From: Pseudorhodobacter antarcticus | Lineage (GTDB): Bacteria > Pseudomonadota > Alphaproteobacteria > Rhodobacterales > Rhodobacteraceae | Direction: 5' to 3' | Length of the DNA stretch: 64,000 bases | NCBI GenBank assembly: GCA_945860375.1 | Contig: CAMAQR010000005.1 | Span: 62,001 to 126,000 of the forward strand | In this document: piece by piece, positions 39,699 to 49,391 of the stretch | Layout: every line of letters begins with the position of its first letter | How positions within the stretch are numbered: the stretch's first letter is position 1 | The notes under the pieces: model-generated | The model's input: only the letters and a program-made list of their open reading frames with translations | Database searches by the model: none | Told to the model about the DNA's origin: nothing | Program-made: the position numbers and the translations under genes

Positions 39699-41816
39699 TC
39701 AGGGTTTTCTTGTCATATCCCGATGGCGTGACACCTGCGCGACATCGGTTTCAGCCTCGAGTGCCGTCATGACCATGTGCAGATGTTCCACGTCGCGCAA
39801 GTCCACATCGATGATAAGCCGGTAAAAATCCGGTTTACGTTCCGTGAAGCGCAAATCAGATATGTTGGCCTTCTGCTCTCCGATCAAGGTGCAGATGCGG
39901 CCCAGAACGCCGGCATCGTTGGAAATCGCCACATCAAGGCTGACGGTGTTGACCGACGCGTGCCGGCCAGAGTGCCAATGCAGATCGACCCAGCGGTTGA
40001 GCTGTTCTTCAAACTCCTCCAGTGCCGGGCAATCGATGGCGTGGATGATGACGCCCTGACCGCGATAGGTGATGCCGACGATGCGTTCGCCCGGCACCGG
40101 TTGGCAGCAAGGCGCGCGGCGAAAGGTTTGATCGGCGGTCAGGCCCGCGACGGCACGGCTGCTGTCCACCTCGTCCCCCGCGACCATTGCCAGTTCGGGA
40201 TACAGGGTTTCGACCACCTTGCGTGCGGTCAGTTCGGCAGAGCCCAGACGCGCCAGCAGGTCGGCTTCGTCCGCCAGACCCAGCATTTTGGCGGCGGTGC
40301 GCAGGGCTTTGTCGCTGGCCTTCTTGCCGACATGTTCAAAGGCGGCGCGGGCGAGTTCGTGACCAAGGCGCACGAAACGGCCGCGATCCTCTTCCCGCAA
40401 GGATCGGCGGATCGCGGCCTTGGCGCGGCCTGTGGTGACAATGTCGATCCAGGACGCCTGAGGTTTCTGGCCCTCGGCGGTGATGATTTCCACCGATTGG
40501 CCGTTCTTGAGCCGGGTCCACAACGGCACGCGGATGCCGTCAATCTTGGCCGACACGCAGGAATTGCCGATGCGGGTGTGGATGGAATAGGCGTAATCGA
40601 GCGGCGTCGCACCGCGCGGCAGTTGCACCACATCGCCCTTGGGGGTGAAGCAGAACACCTGATCGGAATACATTTCCAGTTTGACGTTTTCCAGAAATTC
40701 GTCGTGATCGCCTTCGTCCAGACGTTCGGTCATCGACGCGATCCATTTGGCCGGATCAACCGCAAAGGGGTTCTTGGCGCGCACGCCTTCGCGGTAAGAC
40801 CAATGCGCGGCGACGCCGGCCTCGGCCACTTCGTGCATCTCGCGGGTGCGGATCTGCACCTCGACCCGCTTGCCGCCGCGGCCCGATACGGTGGTGTGGA
40901 TGGACCGGTAGCCGTTGGTTTTTGGCTGGCTCAGATAGTCTTTGAACCGTCCGGGCACCGCGCGCCAGCGTTGGTGGATAACGCCCAGAATGCGGTAACA
41001 ATCGCCCACGGAATCACAGATCACACGGAAACCATAGATGTCGGACAGGCTGGAAAACGCCAGATCCTTTTCCTGCATTTTGCGCCAGATCGAATAGGGC
41101 TTTTTGGCGCGGCCATAGACGTCGGCCTCTATCTGCACTTTGTCGAGTTCGGTGCGGATATCGGCGGTGATCTGATGCACCACATCCCCCGATTCGCGCT
41201 GCAGGGTCAGAAACCGACGGATGATGGAATTGCGCGCTTCGGGGTTCAGCACGCGGAAAGACAGGTCTTCCAGTTCTTCGCGCATCCACTGCATGCCCAT
41301 GCGGCCGGCCAGTGGTGCAAAGATTTCCATGGTTTCGCGGGCCTTTTGCGCCTGCTTTTCCGGCTTCATGGATTTGATCGTGCGCATGTTGTGCAGACGG
41401 TCGGCCAATTTGACCAGAATCACCCGCAGGTCCTTGGACATCGCCATGAACAGCTTGCGAAAGTTTTCCGCTTGCTGCGATTCGGTGGAGGACAATTGCA
41501 GGTTGGTCAGCTTGGTGACGCCATCGACCAGTTCCGCCACCTCTTCGCCAAACAGGCGGGCCACTTCGGCGTAAGTGGATTTGGTGTCCTCGATGGTGTC
41601 GTGCAAAAGGGCGGTGATGATGGTGGCATCATCGAGATGCTGCTCGGTCAGAATGGCAGCGACGGCGACGGGATGGGTGAAATACGCCTCACCCGACTTG
41701 CGCCATTGGCCCTCGTGCATGTCCAGACCGTAGCTGTACGCCTTGCGGATCAGATGGGCGTTGCAGCGGGGGTTGTAGTTGCGAACAAGGGCGATGAGGT
41801 CTTCAACGTCGATCAT
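39699..41816 (-). CDS. rel: Bifunctional (p)ppGpp synthetase/hydrolase
   Basis: The 705-residue Rel/SpoT protein makes and degrades (p)ppGpp, the stringent-response alarmone. The HD hydrolase domain has 'TALLHDTIEDT' intact, the synthetase has 'YGFRVICDSVGDCYRILG' in part and 'PKTNGYRSIHTTV', followed by TGS ('VFCFTPKGDVVQLPRGATPLDYAYSIH' in part) and a C-terminal ACT domain ('SNDAGVLGRICTLI'). Both activities are expected, as alphaproteobacteria usually carry one such enzyme. A GTG at 41819 could add one residue. It follows rpoZ by about 40 bases. Confidence 0.96.
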   Translation of the reverse strand: MIDVEDLIALVRNYNPRCNAHLIRKAYSYGLDMHEGQWRKSGEAYFTHPVAVAAILTEQHLDDATIITALLHDTIEDTKSTYAEVARLFGEEVAELVDGVTKLTNLQLSSTESQQAENFRKLFMAMSKDLRVILVKLADRLHNMRTIKSMKPEKQAQKARETMEIFAPLAGRMGMQWMREELEDLSFRVLNPEARNSIIRRFLTLQRESGDVVHQITADIRTELDKVQIEADVYGRAKKPYSIWRKMQEKDLAFSSLSDIYGFRVICDSVGDCYRILGVIHQRWRAVPGRFKDYLSQPKTNGYRSIHTTVSGRGGKRVEVQIRTREMHEVAEAGVAAHWSYREGVRAKNPFAVDPAKWIASMTERLDEGDHDEFLENVKLEMYSDQVFCFTPKGDVVQLPRGATPLDYAYSIHTRIGNSCVSAKIDGIRVPLWTRLKNGQSVEIITAEGQKPQASWIDIVTTGRAKAAIRRSLREEDRGRFVRLGHELARAAFEHVGKKASDKALRTAAKMLGLADEADLLARLGSAELTARKVVETLYPELAMVAGDEVDSSRAVAGLTADQTFRRAPCCQPVPGERIVGITYRGQGVIIHAIDCPALEEFEEQLNRWVDLHWHSGRHASVNTVSLDVAISNDAGVLGRICTLIGEQKANISDLRFTERKPDFYRLIIDVDLRDVEHLHMVMTALEAETDVAQVSRHRDMTRKP

Positions 41817-41858
41817 CACCGCCCCACAAGGCCCCTTTGGGGATTAAAGTTCGCGCCG

Positions 41859-42212
41859 TTACAGTTCGCCTTGGGCTTCCATCAACGCACGCAGCAGCTT
41901 TTCTTCGGACATGTCGTCCTGCATCGGACGGTCAACTTCACCCGACATCAACAAAGCCATCTGATCTTCTTCCGGCTCATCGACTTCGATCTGAGTCTGA
42001 TAACCCTCGATCATCCGCTCGCGCAGGCTGTCGGCCAGTTGGGTTTCCTCAGCGATTTCGCGCAGAGCAACAACCGGGTTCTTATCATTGTCACGATCCA
42101 CGGTGGTGGCAGAGCCAGCCTGGATTTCGCGGGCGCGATGAGCGGCAAGCAACACCAGTTCGAACCGGTTCGGAACCTTGTCAACGCAATCTTCAACCGT
42201 CACGCGGGCCAT
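41859..42212 (-). CDS. rpoZ: RNA polymerase omega subunit
   Basis: The 117-residue subunit stabilises the beta' subunit and is part of a (p)ppGpp binding site in proteobacteria. '[30 protein letters not shown]' (read in parts) is the omega signature; the acidic C-terminal tail is typical of alphaproteobacteria. It is immediately upstream of the rel gene, a widely conserved pairing. Confidence 0.96.
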   Translation of the reverse strand: MARVTVEDCVDKVPNRFELVLLAAHRAREIQAGSATTVDRDNDKNPVVALREIAEETQLADSLRERMIEGYQTQIEVDEPEEDQMALLMSGEVDRPMQDDMSEEKLLRALMEAQGEL

Positions 42213-42287
42213 AATGGACTCCAGTAGGGCTTGGGGGCTTTGGAAACGCCTATTTAGGCGCGATGGCGGGGCTTGACAAGCGCATAA

Positions 42288-42878
42288 TCAATCAGATGCA
42301 ACGGGGTGCAGCGCGACCACCTGCGCCACCTCTGCCAGCGGCAGCGCCGCCAGCATCTGCGCGACGGTTTTTTGCAGGATGGGATGGCGCCAATCGGGGG
42401 CAACATCGGCCAGCGGCACCAGAACGAAGGCGCGGTCCTGCATGCGCGGATGTGGCAGGATCAGACGGTCCGGGGTGGCGTGGCGCTGTTGGTCTGCGGG
42501 CATATCCAGCCAATGTTGCACGATGTCCTTTTCGGGCGAAATCGAATCGCCCAATGCCAGCAAATCAAGGTCCAAGGTCCGCATGCCCCAACGCGTCGCC
42601 CGCTCTCGACCGAATTGTGCTTCAACCTGATGCAAAATCCTCAAGACATCCGCGGCCGTTTTGTCATGTGGCAGGGAAATGCTTGCGGCAGCATTTACAT
42701 AGTCGGGACCGGCGCCGGGCGGAAAACACGGCGTTTGATAAAGGTTGCTCAGTCGGGTGACAGGCAGCCCTTCGGCGGCAAGCGCCGCAACGGCACCAAT
42801 AACCGATTGTTCCGGCGAAAATCCACCAAAATGCAGATTTGCGCCGAACGCAACCAGAGCGTTCTTTTCTGTGATCAC
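42288..42878 (-). CDS. folK: 2-amino-4-hydroxy-6-hydroxymethyldihydropteridine pyrophosphokinase
   Basis: The 196-residue enzyme transfers pyrophosphate from ATP to the pterin precursor of folate. 'VAFGANL', 'YVNAAASI', 'RWGMRTLDLDLLALGD' and 'LPHPRMQDRAFVLVPL' are the family blocks with the two magnesium-binding Asp residues. The GTG at 42878 is preferred since the upstream frame has no family sequence. The gene is divergent from the NYN gene. Confidence 0.93.
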   Translation of the reverse strand: MITEKNALVAFGANLHFGGFSPEQSVIGAVAALAAEGLPVTRLSNLYQTPCFPPGAGPDYVNAAASISLPHDKTAADVLRILHQVEAQFGRERATRWGMRTLDLDLLALGDSISPEKDIVQHWLDMPADQQRHATPDRLILPHPRMQDRAFVLVPLADVAPDWRHPILQKTVAQMLAALPLAEVAQVVALHPVASD

Positions 42879-43043
42879 TGTAAGTGCTACTTTGTTCTTT
42901 GGGGTGTCTTGCCGATCTTTTGGGTATCTTGCCCGACAGTGTTTTTCGCTGCTACTCAATACTCCAGTCATTCGAGCTGCCTATATTAAGTGGGTCGCTT
43001 ACGGAAGTTCGATTGAGGGACAGTTTTTTCGAGGGGAAGACGA

Positions 43044-43616
43044 ATGTTTTACAAAGATGATCGGCTCGCGCTGTTCATCGATGGATCGAACCTTTACGCG
43101 GCCGCCAAGGCTTTGGGTTTCGACATCGACTACAAGCTTCTGCGTCAAGAGTTCATGCGTCGCGGCAAGTTGCTGCGGGCCTTCTACTATACAGCGCTGC
43201 TTGAGAATGACGATTATTCGCCCATCCGCCCGCTGGTCGACTGGCTGCACTACAATGGCTTCACCATGGTCACCAAACCGGCCAAGGAATACACAGACAG
43301 CCAGGGCCGCCGCAAGGTCAAGGGCAACATGGACATCGAGTTGGCAGTCGATGCGATGGAACTTGCGCCGCACGTTGATCATGTTGTGATCTTCTCGGGC
43401 GACGGCGATTTCAGACCCTTGGTCGAAAGCCTGCAACGGCAGGGCGTGCGGGTTTCGGTGGTGTCCACCATCCGCAGTCAACCGCCGATGATCGCCGACG
43501 AATTGCGCCGCCAGTGCGACAACTTTATCGAGTTGGACGAATTGCGTGACGTGCTTGGACGTCCACCGCGCGAACCGCGTCTGGAACGTGAGGAATTGTC
43601 GGTCGAGGTCAAGTGA
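43044..43616 (+). CDS. NYN-domain (LabA/DUF88) putative ribonuclease
   Basis: The 190-residue protein has the PIN-like NYN fold: 'LFIDGSNLYAAAKAL' with the first acidic residue near position 11, 'KGNMDIELAVDAM' and 'VIFSGDGDFRPLVESL', matching the acidic metal site of NYN RNases. The substrate RNA is unknown. It overlaps the next gene by four bases and is divergent from folK. Confidence 0.93.
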   Translation: MFYKDDRLALFIDGSNLYAAAKALGFDIDYKLLRQEFMRRGKLLRAFYYTALLENDDYSPIRPLVDWLHYNGFTMVTKPAKEYTDSQGRRKVKGNMDIELAVDAMELAPHVDHVVIFSGDGDFRPLVESLQRQGVRVSVVSTIRSQPPMIADELRRQCDNFIELDELRDVLGRPPREPRLEREELSVEVK

Positions 43617-44230
43617 CTTCGGCTGAAACCGCGCAAAAGCCGGGGCTGGAAACCGCCCCGGCTTTCGCATTTGCGCCTGCCCGCGATTTCGACGGTGGCT
43701 TGCTGGAACGGCATGAGTTCACTCTGACCCGTGCCGATGCTCTTGCCTATCTGCGATTGCGCCGCAAATGGTCAGGGCGCGCACAATGGGCGCTTGGTGG
43801 GTGGTTCGTCGCAGGGGGGGCAGTCTTTGGCCTGTTGCCGGACGGCGTTGGTGGAACGCAGGGCTCTTGGCAGAACTGGGGCGTGTTTCTGGCCGTGCTG
43901 GCGGTGCAATTTGCGCTGTTGCTGATCGCAATCCAGATCTGGCGGCAGTGGCGGGCAGCGCGGATGGTGCCGGTGCCGCGACTGGCGGCATATGAGGAAT
44001 GGATCGACTGCATCGCGGGGTCCGAGATTGACAGCGAAGAGACGGCCTATCTGTCGCCGGAACTCGTCGGGCAGGTGCTGGACACGCCGACGCATATCTT
44101 CGTGCTTAGCCACAACGCCCCCATCGTGATCCCCAAACGCGCCTTTGCCAGCAAGGACAAGGCGCAACGGGTGGTGGAGCGGCTGCACGAATTGGCGGCC
44201 GGGCCATTTTACTTTGAGCCGCAAGACTAG
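43613..44230 (+). CDS. YcxB-like membrane protein
   Basis: The 205-residue protein begins with a soluble stretch, has two adjacent hydrophobic segments (about residues 60-80 and 90-108), and then a small domain with 'THIFVLSHNAPIVIPKRAF', which resembles the YcxB-like C-terminal fold. The 'EFTLTRADALAYLRLR' part before the membrane pair also fits YcxB family layout. Function is unknown. Its start overlaps the NYN gene stop, suggesting co-expression. Confidence 0.7.
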   Translation: MTSAETAQKPGLETAPAFAFAPARDFDGGLLERHEFTLTRADALAYLRLRRKWSGRAQWALGGWFVAGGAVFGLLPDGVGGTQGSWQNWGVFLAVLAVQFALLLIAIQIWRQWRAARMVPVPRLAAYEEWIDCIAGSEIDSEETAYLSPELVGQVLDTPTHIFVLSHNAPIVIPKRAFASKDKAQRVVERLHELAAGPFYFEPQD

Positions 44231-44278
44231 ACGGCTGCGCATCGGCGGCTTAGGTCTGTGTCAAACGCGAGAACCCAG

Positions 44279-45223
44279 ATGCCCCAACTGACCCTGTACC
44301 TTGCCGCCCCGCGCGGATTTTGCGCCGGAGTGGACCGCGCCATCAAGATCGTCGAGCTGGCGATCGAGAAATGGGGTGCGCCCGTTTATGTGCGCCACGA
44401 GATCGTACATAACAAATTCGTCGTCGATGCCCTGCGCGCCAAAGGGGCGGTGTTTGTCGAGGAGTTGGACGACTGCCCGCAAGACCGCCCAGTGATTTTC
44501 TCGGCGCATGGGGTGCCGAAATCGGTGCCAGCGGCGGCCGCTGCCCGGCAGATGATTGCGGTGGATGCCACCTGCCCACTGGTGACAAAGGTGCACAATG
44601 AGGCGCAGCGCCATTTCGAGGCGGGCTTGCAGATGGTGATGATCGGTCACGCGGGCCACCCCGAAACCATTGGCACCATGGGGCAATTGCCGCAAGGTGA
44701 GGTGCTGCTGGTGGAAACCGCCGCCGATGTTGCAGGGCTGGTGGTGCGGGATGCGGGGCGGTTGGCCTATATCACCCAGACCACTTTGTCGGTCGATGAC
44801 ACCGCAGGCATTGTCGCGGCCTTGCAGGCGCGGTTCCCGGCCATTGTCGGGCCGCATAAGGAAGACATTTGCTACGCCACCACCAACCGACAGGCGGCGG
44901 TCAAGGCGATGGCGGGCAAAATAGACGCCCTTTTGGTGATCGGCGCGCCGAATTCGTCGAACTCGATGCGGCTGGTCGAGGTCGGCAAGACGGCGGGCTG
45001 CGACTATGCCCAACTGGTGCAGCGGGCGACGGATATCGACTGGCGCGCGCTGGAGGGCATCCGGTCAGTGGGCGTCACGGCAGGGGCTTCGGCGCCAGAG
45101 GTGTTGGTCAACGAAGTGATCGACGCCTTCCGCGCAAGGTATGAGACGACGGTTGAACTGGTCGAAACCGCGCAGGAAAACATCGAGTTCAAAGTGCCGC
45201 GCATTTTGCGAGACGCGGTATGA
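44279..45223 (+). CDS. ispH: 4-hydroxy-3-methylbut-2-enyl diphosphate reductase
   Basis: The 314-residue iron-sulfur enzyme makes isopentenyl and dimethylallyl diphosphate at the end of the MEP pathway. The three cluster cysteines are in '[11 protein letters not shown]', '[11 protein letters not shown]' and '[10 protein letters not shown]'; the catalytic Glu-containing '[15 protein letters not shown]' is also present. A GTG at 44258 is an alternative start that would add seven residues. It overlaps the DUF3429 gene by four bases. Confidence 0.97.
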   Translation: MPQLTLYLAAPRGFCAGVDRAIKIVELAIEKWGAPVYVRHEIVHNKFVVDALRAKGAVFVEELDDCPQDRPVIFSAHGVPKSVPAAAAARQMIAVDATCPLVTKVHNEAQRHFEAGLQMVMIGHAGHPETIGTMGQLPQGEVLLVETAADVAGLVVRDAGRLAYITQTTLSVDDTAGIVAALQARFPAIVGPHKEDICYATTNRQAAVKAMAGKIDALLVIGAPNSSNSMRLVEVGKTAGCDYAQLVQRATDIDWRALEGIRSVGVTAGASAPEVLVNEVIDAFRARYETTVELVETAQENIEFKVPRILRDAV

Positions 45224-45645
45224 TCCCCAGATCGGCGCTGTGGCTGGGTCTGGCGGGATTGATCCCGTTCGCGGGTCTTGCCTTGATCGGGTTGGCGGCT
45301 GTGCCGACCCCGGTGCGGGGCTGGGAAGACCGGATCATGCTGCATTACGGCGTGGTGATCCTGTCTTTCATGTCCGGCGTGCTCTGGGGCTTTGCCACCA
45401 AGGCCACCGGGCGGGCAGCGGCGATGGGTTATGGGCTGTCGGTGATCCCCGCACTTTGGGCGTTTTTCACCACGATGGGACCGACACCGCAGGCGATTTC
45501 TGCGCTGATGCTGGGCTTTGTCGGGCTTTTGGGGCTGGATTGTTATTTCTGGCGACAGGGGCTTGCGCCCGCGTGGTGGATGCGGTTGCGGTTGATCCTG
45601 ACCTTTGGGGTGCTGGCATCTTTGGCGATTGGGCTTTATCTGTGA
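45220..45645 (+). CDS. DUF3429 membrane protein
   Basis: The 141-residue protein has four to five hydrophobic helices and DUF3429 features ('[19 protein letters not shown]', '[18 protein letters not shown]'). The family is unassigned in function. The ATG overlaps the ispH stop (ATGA), and a small secreted protein gene follows 22 bases later. Confidence 0.87.
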   Translation: MIPRSALWLGLAGLIPFAGLALIGLAAVPTPVRGWEDRIMLHYGVVILSFMSGVLWGFATKATGRAAAMGYGLSVIPALWAFFTTMGPTPQAISALMLGFVGLLGLDCYFWRQGLAPAWWMRLRLILTFGVLASLAIGLYL

Positions 45646-45667
45646 GCCAGATTTTTGAGGACGGAAG

Positions 45668-46159
45668 ATGAAACGGATCATTCTGGCCCTTGGCCTGATC
45701 GCGACGCCGCTTCTGGCGCAACCCCCCGTGGTCGTCGCCTCTTGGGGTGAAAACAGTGGCAGCTTGCCGCCGGAATACGCTTGGGATTACCGGGTTGCGT
45801 TTCTGAGCGACGGGACGGTTCAGGCCACCTATTGCAAGGGCTATGCCGAAGAGGCTCCGGGCTGCGCCACGGTGACGCGGAAATTCCCGCCCTCCGCGCA
45901 AAAGGCCATGGGTGATGCGATTGAATTTTATGCCGAGGCGTTGCTGAACAACCCGCCAAAATCGGTTTCCGGGGATGAGATTCCAATTGGTGGCGGCTCT
46001 GTTGCCGGTCGCGTGCTGCTGGATGACACCTATGTCGAGCTGGAGCGTTTCCCCATTCCCGCCGATGCCGAACGGGTGCAGGCGGTGCTGAAAATTCTGC
46101 AAGACAGCACCCCGACGGGTCTGGTCAAGAAGGCCAAAAACCGGGCCAAGCAACCATGA
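45668..46159 (+). CDS. Secreted protein of unknown function
   Basis: The 163-residue product has a short signal peptide ([17 protein letters not shown]) and a mature domain of about 145 residues with two Cys ('[12 protein letters not shown]') that may pair. No catalytic motif is recognised; the strand-rich pattern suggests a small beta fold. It overlaps rnhA by four bases, in an ispH-DUF3429-secreted-rnhA series. Confidence 0.8.
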   Translation: MKRIILALGLIATPLLAQPPVVVASWGENSGSLPPEYAWDYRVAFLSDGTVQATYCKGYAEEAPGCATVTRKFPPSAQKAMGDAIEFYAEALLNNPPKSVSGDEIPIGGGSVAGRVLLDDTYVELERFPIPADAERVQAVLKILQDSTPTGLVKKAKNRAKQP

Positions 46160-46611
46160 TGGCTGATCTTTTTGCCTATACTGACGGGGCCTGTTCCGGC
46201 AATCCCGGCCCCGGCGGCTGGGGAGTTCTGATGATCGCGCGCGAAGACGGGCAGGTGGTGAAAGAACGCATGCTGAACGGCGGCGAGGCGCATACCACCA
46301 ACAACCGCATGGAACTTCTGGCCGCGATTTCGGCGCTGGAGGCTTTGACACGGGTGTCAGAGCTGACCATCGTGACCGACAGCGCCTATGTGAAAAACGG
46401 CGTGACCGAGTGGATCCACAGCTGGAAGCGCAACGGCTGGAAGACCGCCGGCAAGGCCCCGGTGAAGAATGTCGATCTGTGGCAGCGGCTGGATCTGGCG
46501 CAGGCACGGCACAAGGTGGTCTGGCGCTGGATCAAGGGGCATGCGGGGCATGCCGAGAATGAGCGGGCGGATGAATTGGCGCGGGCGGGGATGGCACCGT
46601 TCAAAGGGTGA
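46156..46611 (+). CDS. rnhA: Ribonuclease HI
   Basis: The 151-residue endonuclease degrades RNA in RNA/DNA hybrids. The four acidic residues are in '[17 protein letters not shown]', '[12 protein letters not shown]', 'IVTDSAYV' and '[10 protein letters not shown]'; 'WIKGHAGH' gives the flexible histidine. ATG codons at 46156 and 46159 are both possible. A copy of the dispersed GC-rich repeat begins 18 bases after the stop. Confidence 0.96.
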   Translation: MMADLFAYTDGACSGNPGPGGWGVLMIAREDGQVVKERMLNGGEAHTTNNRMELLAAISALEALTRVSELTIVTDSAYVKNGVTEWIHSWKRNGWKTAGKAPVKNVDLWQRLDLAQARHKVVWRWIKGHAGHAENERADELARAGMAPFKG

Positions 46612-46628
46612 TGTGCGGCACAAGAGGC

Positions 46629-46685
46629 GGGGGCCAGCCCCCGCACCCCCGGGATATTTTCACCAAGATGAAACGCAAATTTTAG
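46629..46685 (+). repeat. Dispersed GC-rich palindromic repeat, copy 2
   Basis: It has the same order as the copy at 4126-4182: GGGGGCCAGCCCCC, then ACCCCCGGGATATTTT, then AGATGAAACGCAAATTTTA. It lies after rnhA and just before the 3' end of the convergent glycosyltransferase gene, so it may terminate transcription of both. Confidence 0.75.
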
Positions 46686-46700
46686 ATAAGTTTGAAGGGT

Positions 46701-47513
46701 TCAGATTTCGGTCAGGAAGGCGAAGCGATGGCGCAGGTCTTTGTGGCCGCGCCAGTTCAACACCGGCACCCATCTGTCCGACACCTCGACGCGGCTGTCG
46801 TTCACCGGGTTCACGCTGCGGATGAACATGGTTTTGCGGCGGTAAAGGCGGCAATTGTATTCGGCGGGGGTTTTGCGGTGACGGATCGAGAACAGGTTCT
46901 TGCCGCCTGTGGCCGCCACCATCGACAGGCCAAGGTTGATGTAGGGATAGCGGTGCAGATAGAGCCGATGATCGGGCATCTCGCCGTCTTCGATCAGCAG
47001 GCCATAACCGTTGGGGAAAGACACAAAACGCATGTCGTCTTCGACTTCGATCGGCGGCAGCGAGGCCAGAACCTCGCGCAATGTTGACACAAAATCCATC
47101 GCCAGCGCGTCGTCGTCGTCCAGAACAGCATGAATGCCGAGGCCGGGACCATAGCGGTCGGCCATGAACAACGTCAGGTGGCGGTGGGCAAAGCCGTAGG
47201 GGCGCGGGGCGATGGTGACGCGTTCGGCGGGCAGGAGTTCGCTGCAGATTTCAGCCAGAGTGTCCAACGCCCAATCGGGCATGGTGTCAGAACACAGCAC
47301 CATGAGGTGAAAGTTCTGATCGGTTTGCGCCGCCAATGACGGCAGCGGCAGGGTTTCCAGCAGGGCCAGCCGCATTTTCAACCGGTCTTCATCGAAGAGC
47401 AGGCCGGGGTCTTTGGAGAACTCGCTTTTCCAGCCCGAATTGCCGAAATATGAAAACCGCATCGCGATCAGCACTTCTTGGGTCGCCACAAAGCTGGGCC
47501 AGTCAGGGAACAC
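46701..47513 (-). CDS. Putative rhamnosyltransferase-like glycosyltransferase
   Basis: The 270-residue protein fits the family of putative rhamnosyl transferases: 'RFSYFGNSGWK' near the N-terminus, 'HLMVLCSDTMPDWALD' and the metal-binding acid cluster 'AVLDDDDALAMDFV'. The sugar and acceptor are not known. The start is a GTG at 47513; an internal start near the MRFSYFG segment is possible. It is the most distal gene of a minus-strand surface-glycan cluster. Confidence 0.75.
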   Translation of the reverse strand: MFPDWPSFVATQEVLIAMRFSYFGNSGWKSEFSKDPGLLFDEDRLKMRLALLETLPLPSLAAQTDQNFHLMVLCSDTMPDWALDTLAEICSELLPAERVTIAPRPYGFAHRHLTLFMADRYGPGLGIHAVLDDDDALAMDFVSTLREVLASLPPIEVEDDMRFVSFPNGYGLLIEDGEMPDHRLYLHRYPYINLGLSMVAATGGKNLFSIRHRKTPAEYNCRLYRRKTMFIRSVNPVNDSRVEVSDRWVPVLNWRGHKDLRHRFAFLTEI

Positions 47514-47565
47514 CGGAAATCCTTACGAAGTTTGGGTCAGGCAGTAGCAACAGGCGGCAACGCGG

Positions 47566-48276
47566 TCAAATCCAATCCAGATTGACCTTGCCCGGTGGGT
47601 AGGCCTCGGCGACGACCTCGCGCAGGGCCTTGTAGCGTTCGCGCAGGTCCTTGAATTTACGTTCATGCGTTTCGGCAACAAGGCAGCGGATGTTTGCAAA
47701 CAGGGCGTCGCGGTGCATGACCTCCAGAATGTCCAGTTCCGCGCCTTCGATGTCCATTTTGACAAAGGCAATTTCGCCGCGCATGGCCACAGTTTCGCGC
47801 ACCAGCCCCGGGAAATCCAGCAGCGGCACTTCGACCGCGTTTGCGGCATCAATCCGGCGGCCACCGTCCAGAATGGTGCTTTTGACCGAGGCGCCCTCGG
47901 GGTTGTCACCGAAGTTATCCGCCCGCCTCAGCCGCACGGTACCCGTGCCCACGCCCACAGCGGCATTGACCAAAGTGACATTGGGCATGTCGCCAAACTT
48001 TTGCTGCAGGGTGCCAAAGGCAAACGGATCGGGTTCATAGGCGATCACATCAGCCCCGGTCGCGGCCAACACCGCCGTCACCACGCCCATGTTCGCGCCG
48101 AGGTCCATCACCAGATCACCGGGTTTCAACATGGCACAGATGGCGGTCATATAGCCTTCGGCCCATGATTTGCGCAGGTTGCGCTTCATGCGGCGGATCA
48201 TCACTTCGGCGCGCTGTTCGGCCTCGGTCTGAGGTAGAACGTCCGCATCGGGCGTGGGCTTGTTCTTCTTGGCCAT
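47566..48276 (-). CDS. FkbM family methyltransferase
   Basis: The 236-residue protein has SAM motif I 'DLVMDLGANMGVVTAVLAAT', 'VIAYEPDPFAF' and 'FVKMDIEGAELDILEVM', the FkbM hallmark. FkbM enzymes methylate hydroxyls on sugars or polyketides; among glycosyltransferases it probably decorates a surface glycan. MAKKNKP at 48276 is chosen because it follows the upstream GT90 stop after eight bases; the longer frame is antisense-like GC-rich sequence. Confidence 0.9.
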   Translation of the reverse strand: MAKKNKPTPDADVLPQTEAEQRAEVMIRRMKRNLRKSWAEGYMTAICAMLKPGDLVMDLGANMGVVTAVLAATGADVIAYEPDPFAFGTLQQKFGDMPNVTLVNAAVGVGTGTVRLRRADNFGDNPEGASVKSTILDGGRRIDAANAVEVPLLDFPGLVRETVAMRGEIAFVKMDIEGAELDILEVMHRDALFANIRCLVAETHERKFKDLRERYKALREVVAEAYPPGKVNLDWI

Positions 48277-48284
48277 GATCTTTC

Positions 48285-49388
48285 CTATCCCATCAAAACG
48301 GCGCGCAGGGCTTTGATCACCGCCCGGTCCGCCAAATCTCGCCAGTCTTGCCGTGCCAGAGAGTGGCACATCTGCCCCGCCGCCTGCACCATTTCGGCGC
48401 AGTCGGTGGGGTTGGCTTCGCACCAGCCAAAGCGTTCGTCGAAATCCGACATATCCACATTGAACGGTACATAATGCACCCAAGGCTTGAAATGCACCGA
48501 GGCAAAGCTTTCCCACGGCGTTTCCATCACCAGCCCCAAAGAGCCGCTGTTCATCGTCCAGAAGAAGGACGACGCCAGATCGGCCCCGCGCAACACGGCG
48601 ATGTACTTGTGCCGGGCCTGAGCGCGCTGCGGCAGGGTGGGCCTCGTCATCGGCGCGAGTATGGGCTGTGACAGCGGGTGCAGCCAGTCCTGCGCAATCA
48701 AGGCCACATCGGCGCGGGGATGGGTGGCCAAATGGCGCACAAAGGCAAAACGGGGAAAGTCGTGCAGCTTTTTATGCGCCCATGACAGGGTGCGGCGGCC
48801 CTGCACCACCTCGGCGAACAGCTTTTGAAAGCGGTGGCCCTCTTGCCGCACATCGCCGCGCCCGCCCCGCCCCGTCATGCCACCGCGCCAGACCACCATC
48901 GGGCTGCGATCGGCAAAGGGCAGCGCATCGGGGTCGGGGAACGGGCCAAGGAAGGCGTTCGCGCCGATTTCATGCAGATCGGTGGGCATCGGCCAGAGGA
49001 TGCGGCCCGCCGCGCCCTCCAGCCGATTGAAGACAAAGGTCGGGAATACCTCGCCCTCGGGCGTTTGCAGCGACCGCACGCGGCGGTCCTGCATGTCGAT
49101 CATCAGATCAAAATCGGCACCGGCGCGCAGCAAAGACCGCAGCGCGCCTTGCGACTTTTCAGGCTGGACCCCGCGCGCCGAATTGTTGGGCAGATCGGGC
49201 CGATCGGGGTTCGCCCACCAGCCGTTGGCCGGATAGGGCGCATGGGCGGCGGCATGCCACGCCAGAGCACCGCCAGAACTGACGCTGACAGCATAATCGC
49301 GCGCGGTATCGCCAAGACTGAGGCGCGCGGCCCCAATCGCCCCCAACCGGTGCGCGACTTGAGTGGCCACGAACCCTTGTTCATCCAT
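48285..49388 (-). CDS. Glycosyltransferase family 90 (CAP10-like)
   Basis: The 367-residue protein has GT90 features: 'PMVVWRGGMTGRGG' (donor-site Arg block), 'KYIAVLRGADLASSFFW', 'GLVMETPWESF' and 'FKPWVHYVPFNVDMSDF'. GT90 enzymes transfer xylose, glucose or similar sugars onto polysaccharide or lipopolysaccharide. No signal peptide is visible. It sits three bases from the upstream glycosyltransferase gene. Confidence 0.85.
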   Translation of the reverse strand: MDEQGFVATQVAHRLGAIGAARLSLGDTARDYAVSVSSGGALAWHAAAHAPYPANGWWANPDRPDLPNNSARGVQPEKSQGALRSLLRAGADFDLMIDMQDRRVRSLQTPEGEVFPTFVFNRLEGAAGRILWPMPTDLHEIGANAFLGPFPDPDALPFADRSPMVVWRGGMTGRGGRGDVRQEGHRFQKLFAEVVQGRRTLSWAHKKLHDFPRFAFVRHLATHPRADVALIAQDWLHPLSQPILAPMTRPTLPQRAQARHKYIAVLRGADLASSFFWTMNSGSLGLVMETPWESFASVHFKPWVHYVPFNVDMSDFDERFGWCEANPTDCAEMVQAAGQMCHSLARQDWRDLADRAVIKALRAVLMG

Positions 49389-49391
49389 CGG

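Noticed and set aside
39777..42227. 816-codon plus-strand frame across rel and rpoZ
   Set aside because: Antisense shadow, a common effect of GC-rich third positions; the minus strand encodes complete Rel and omega proteins.
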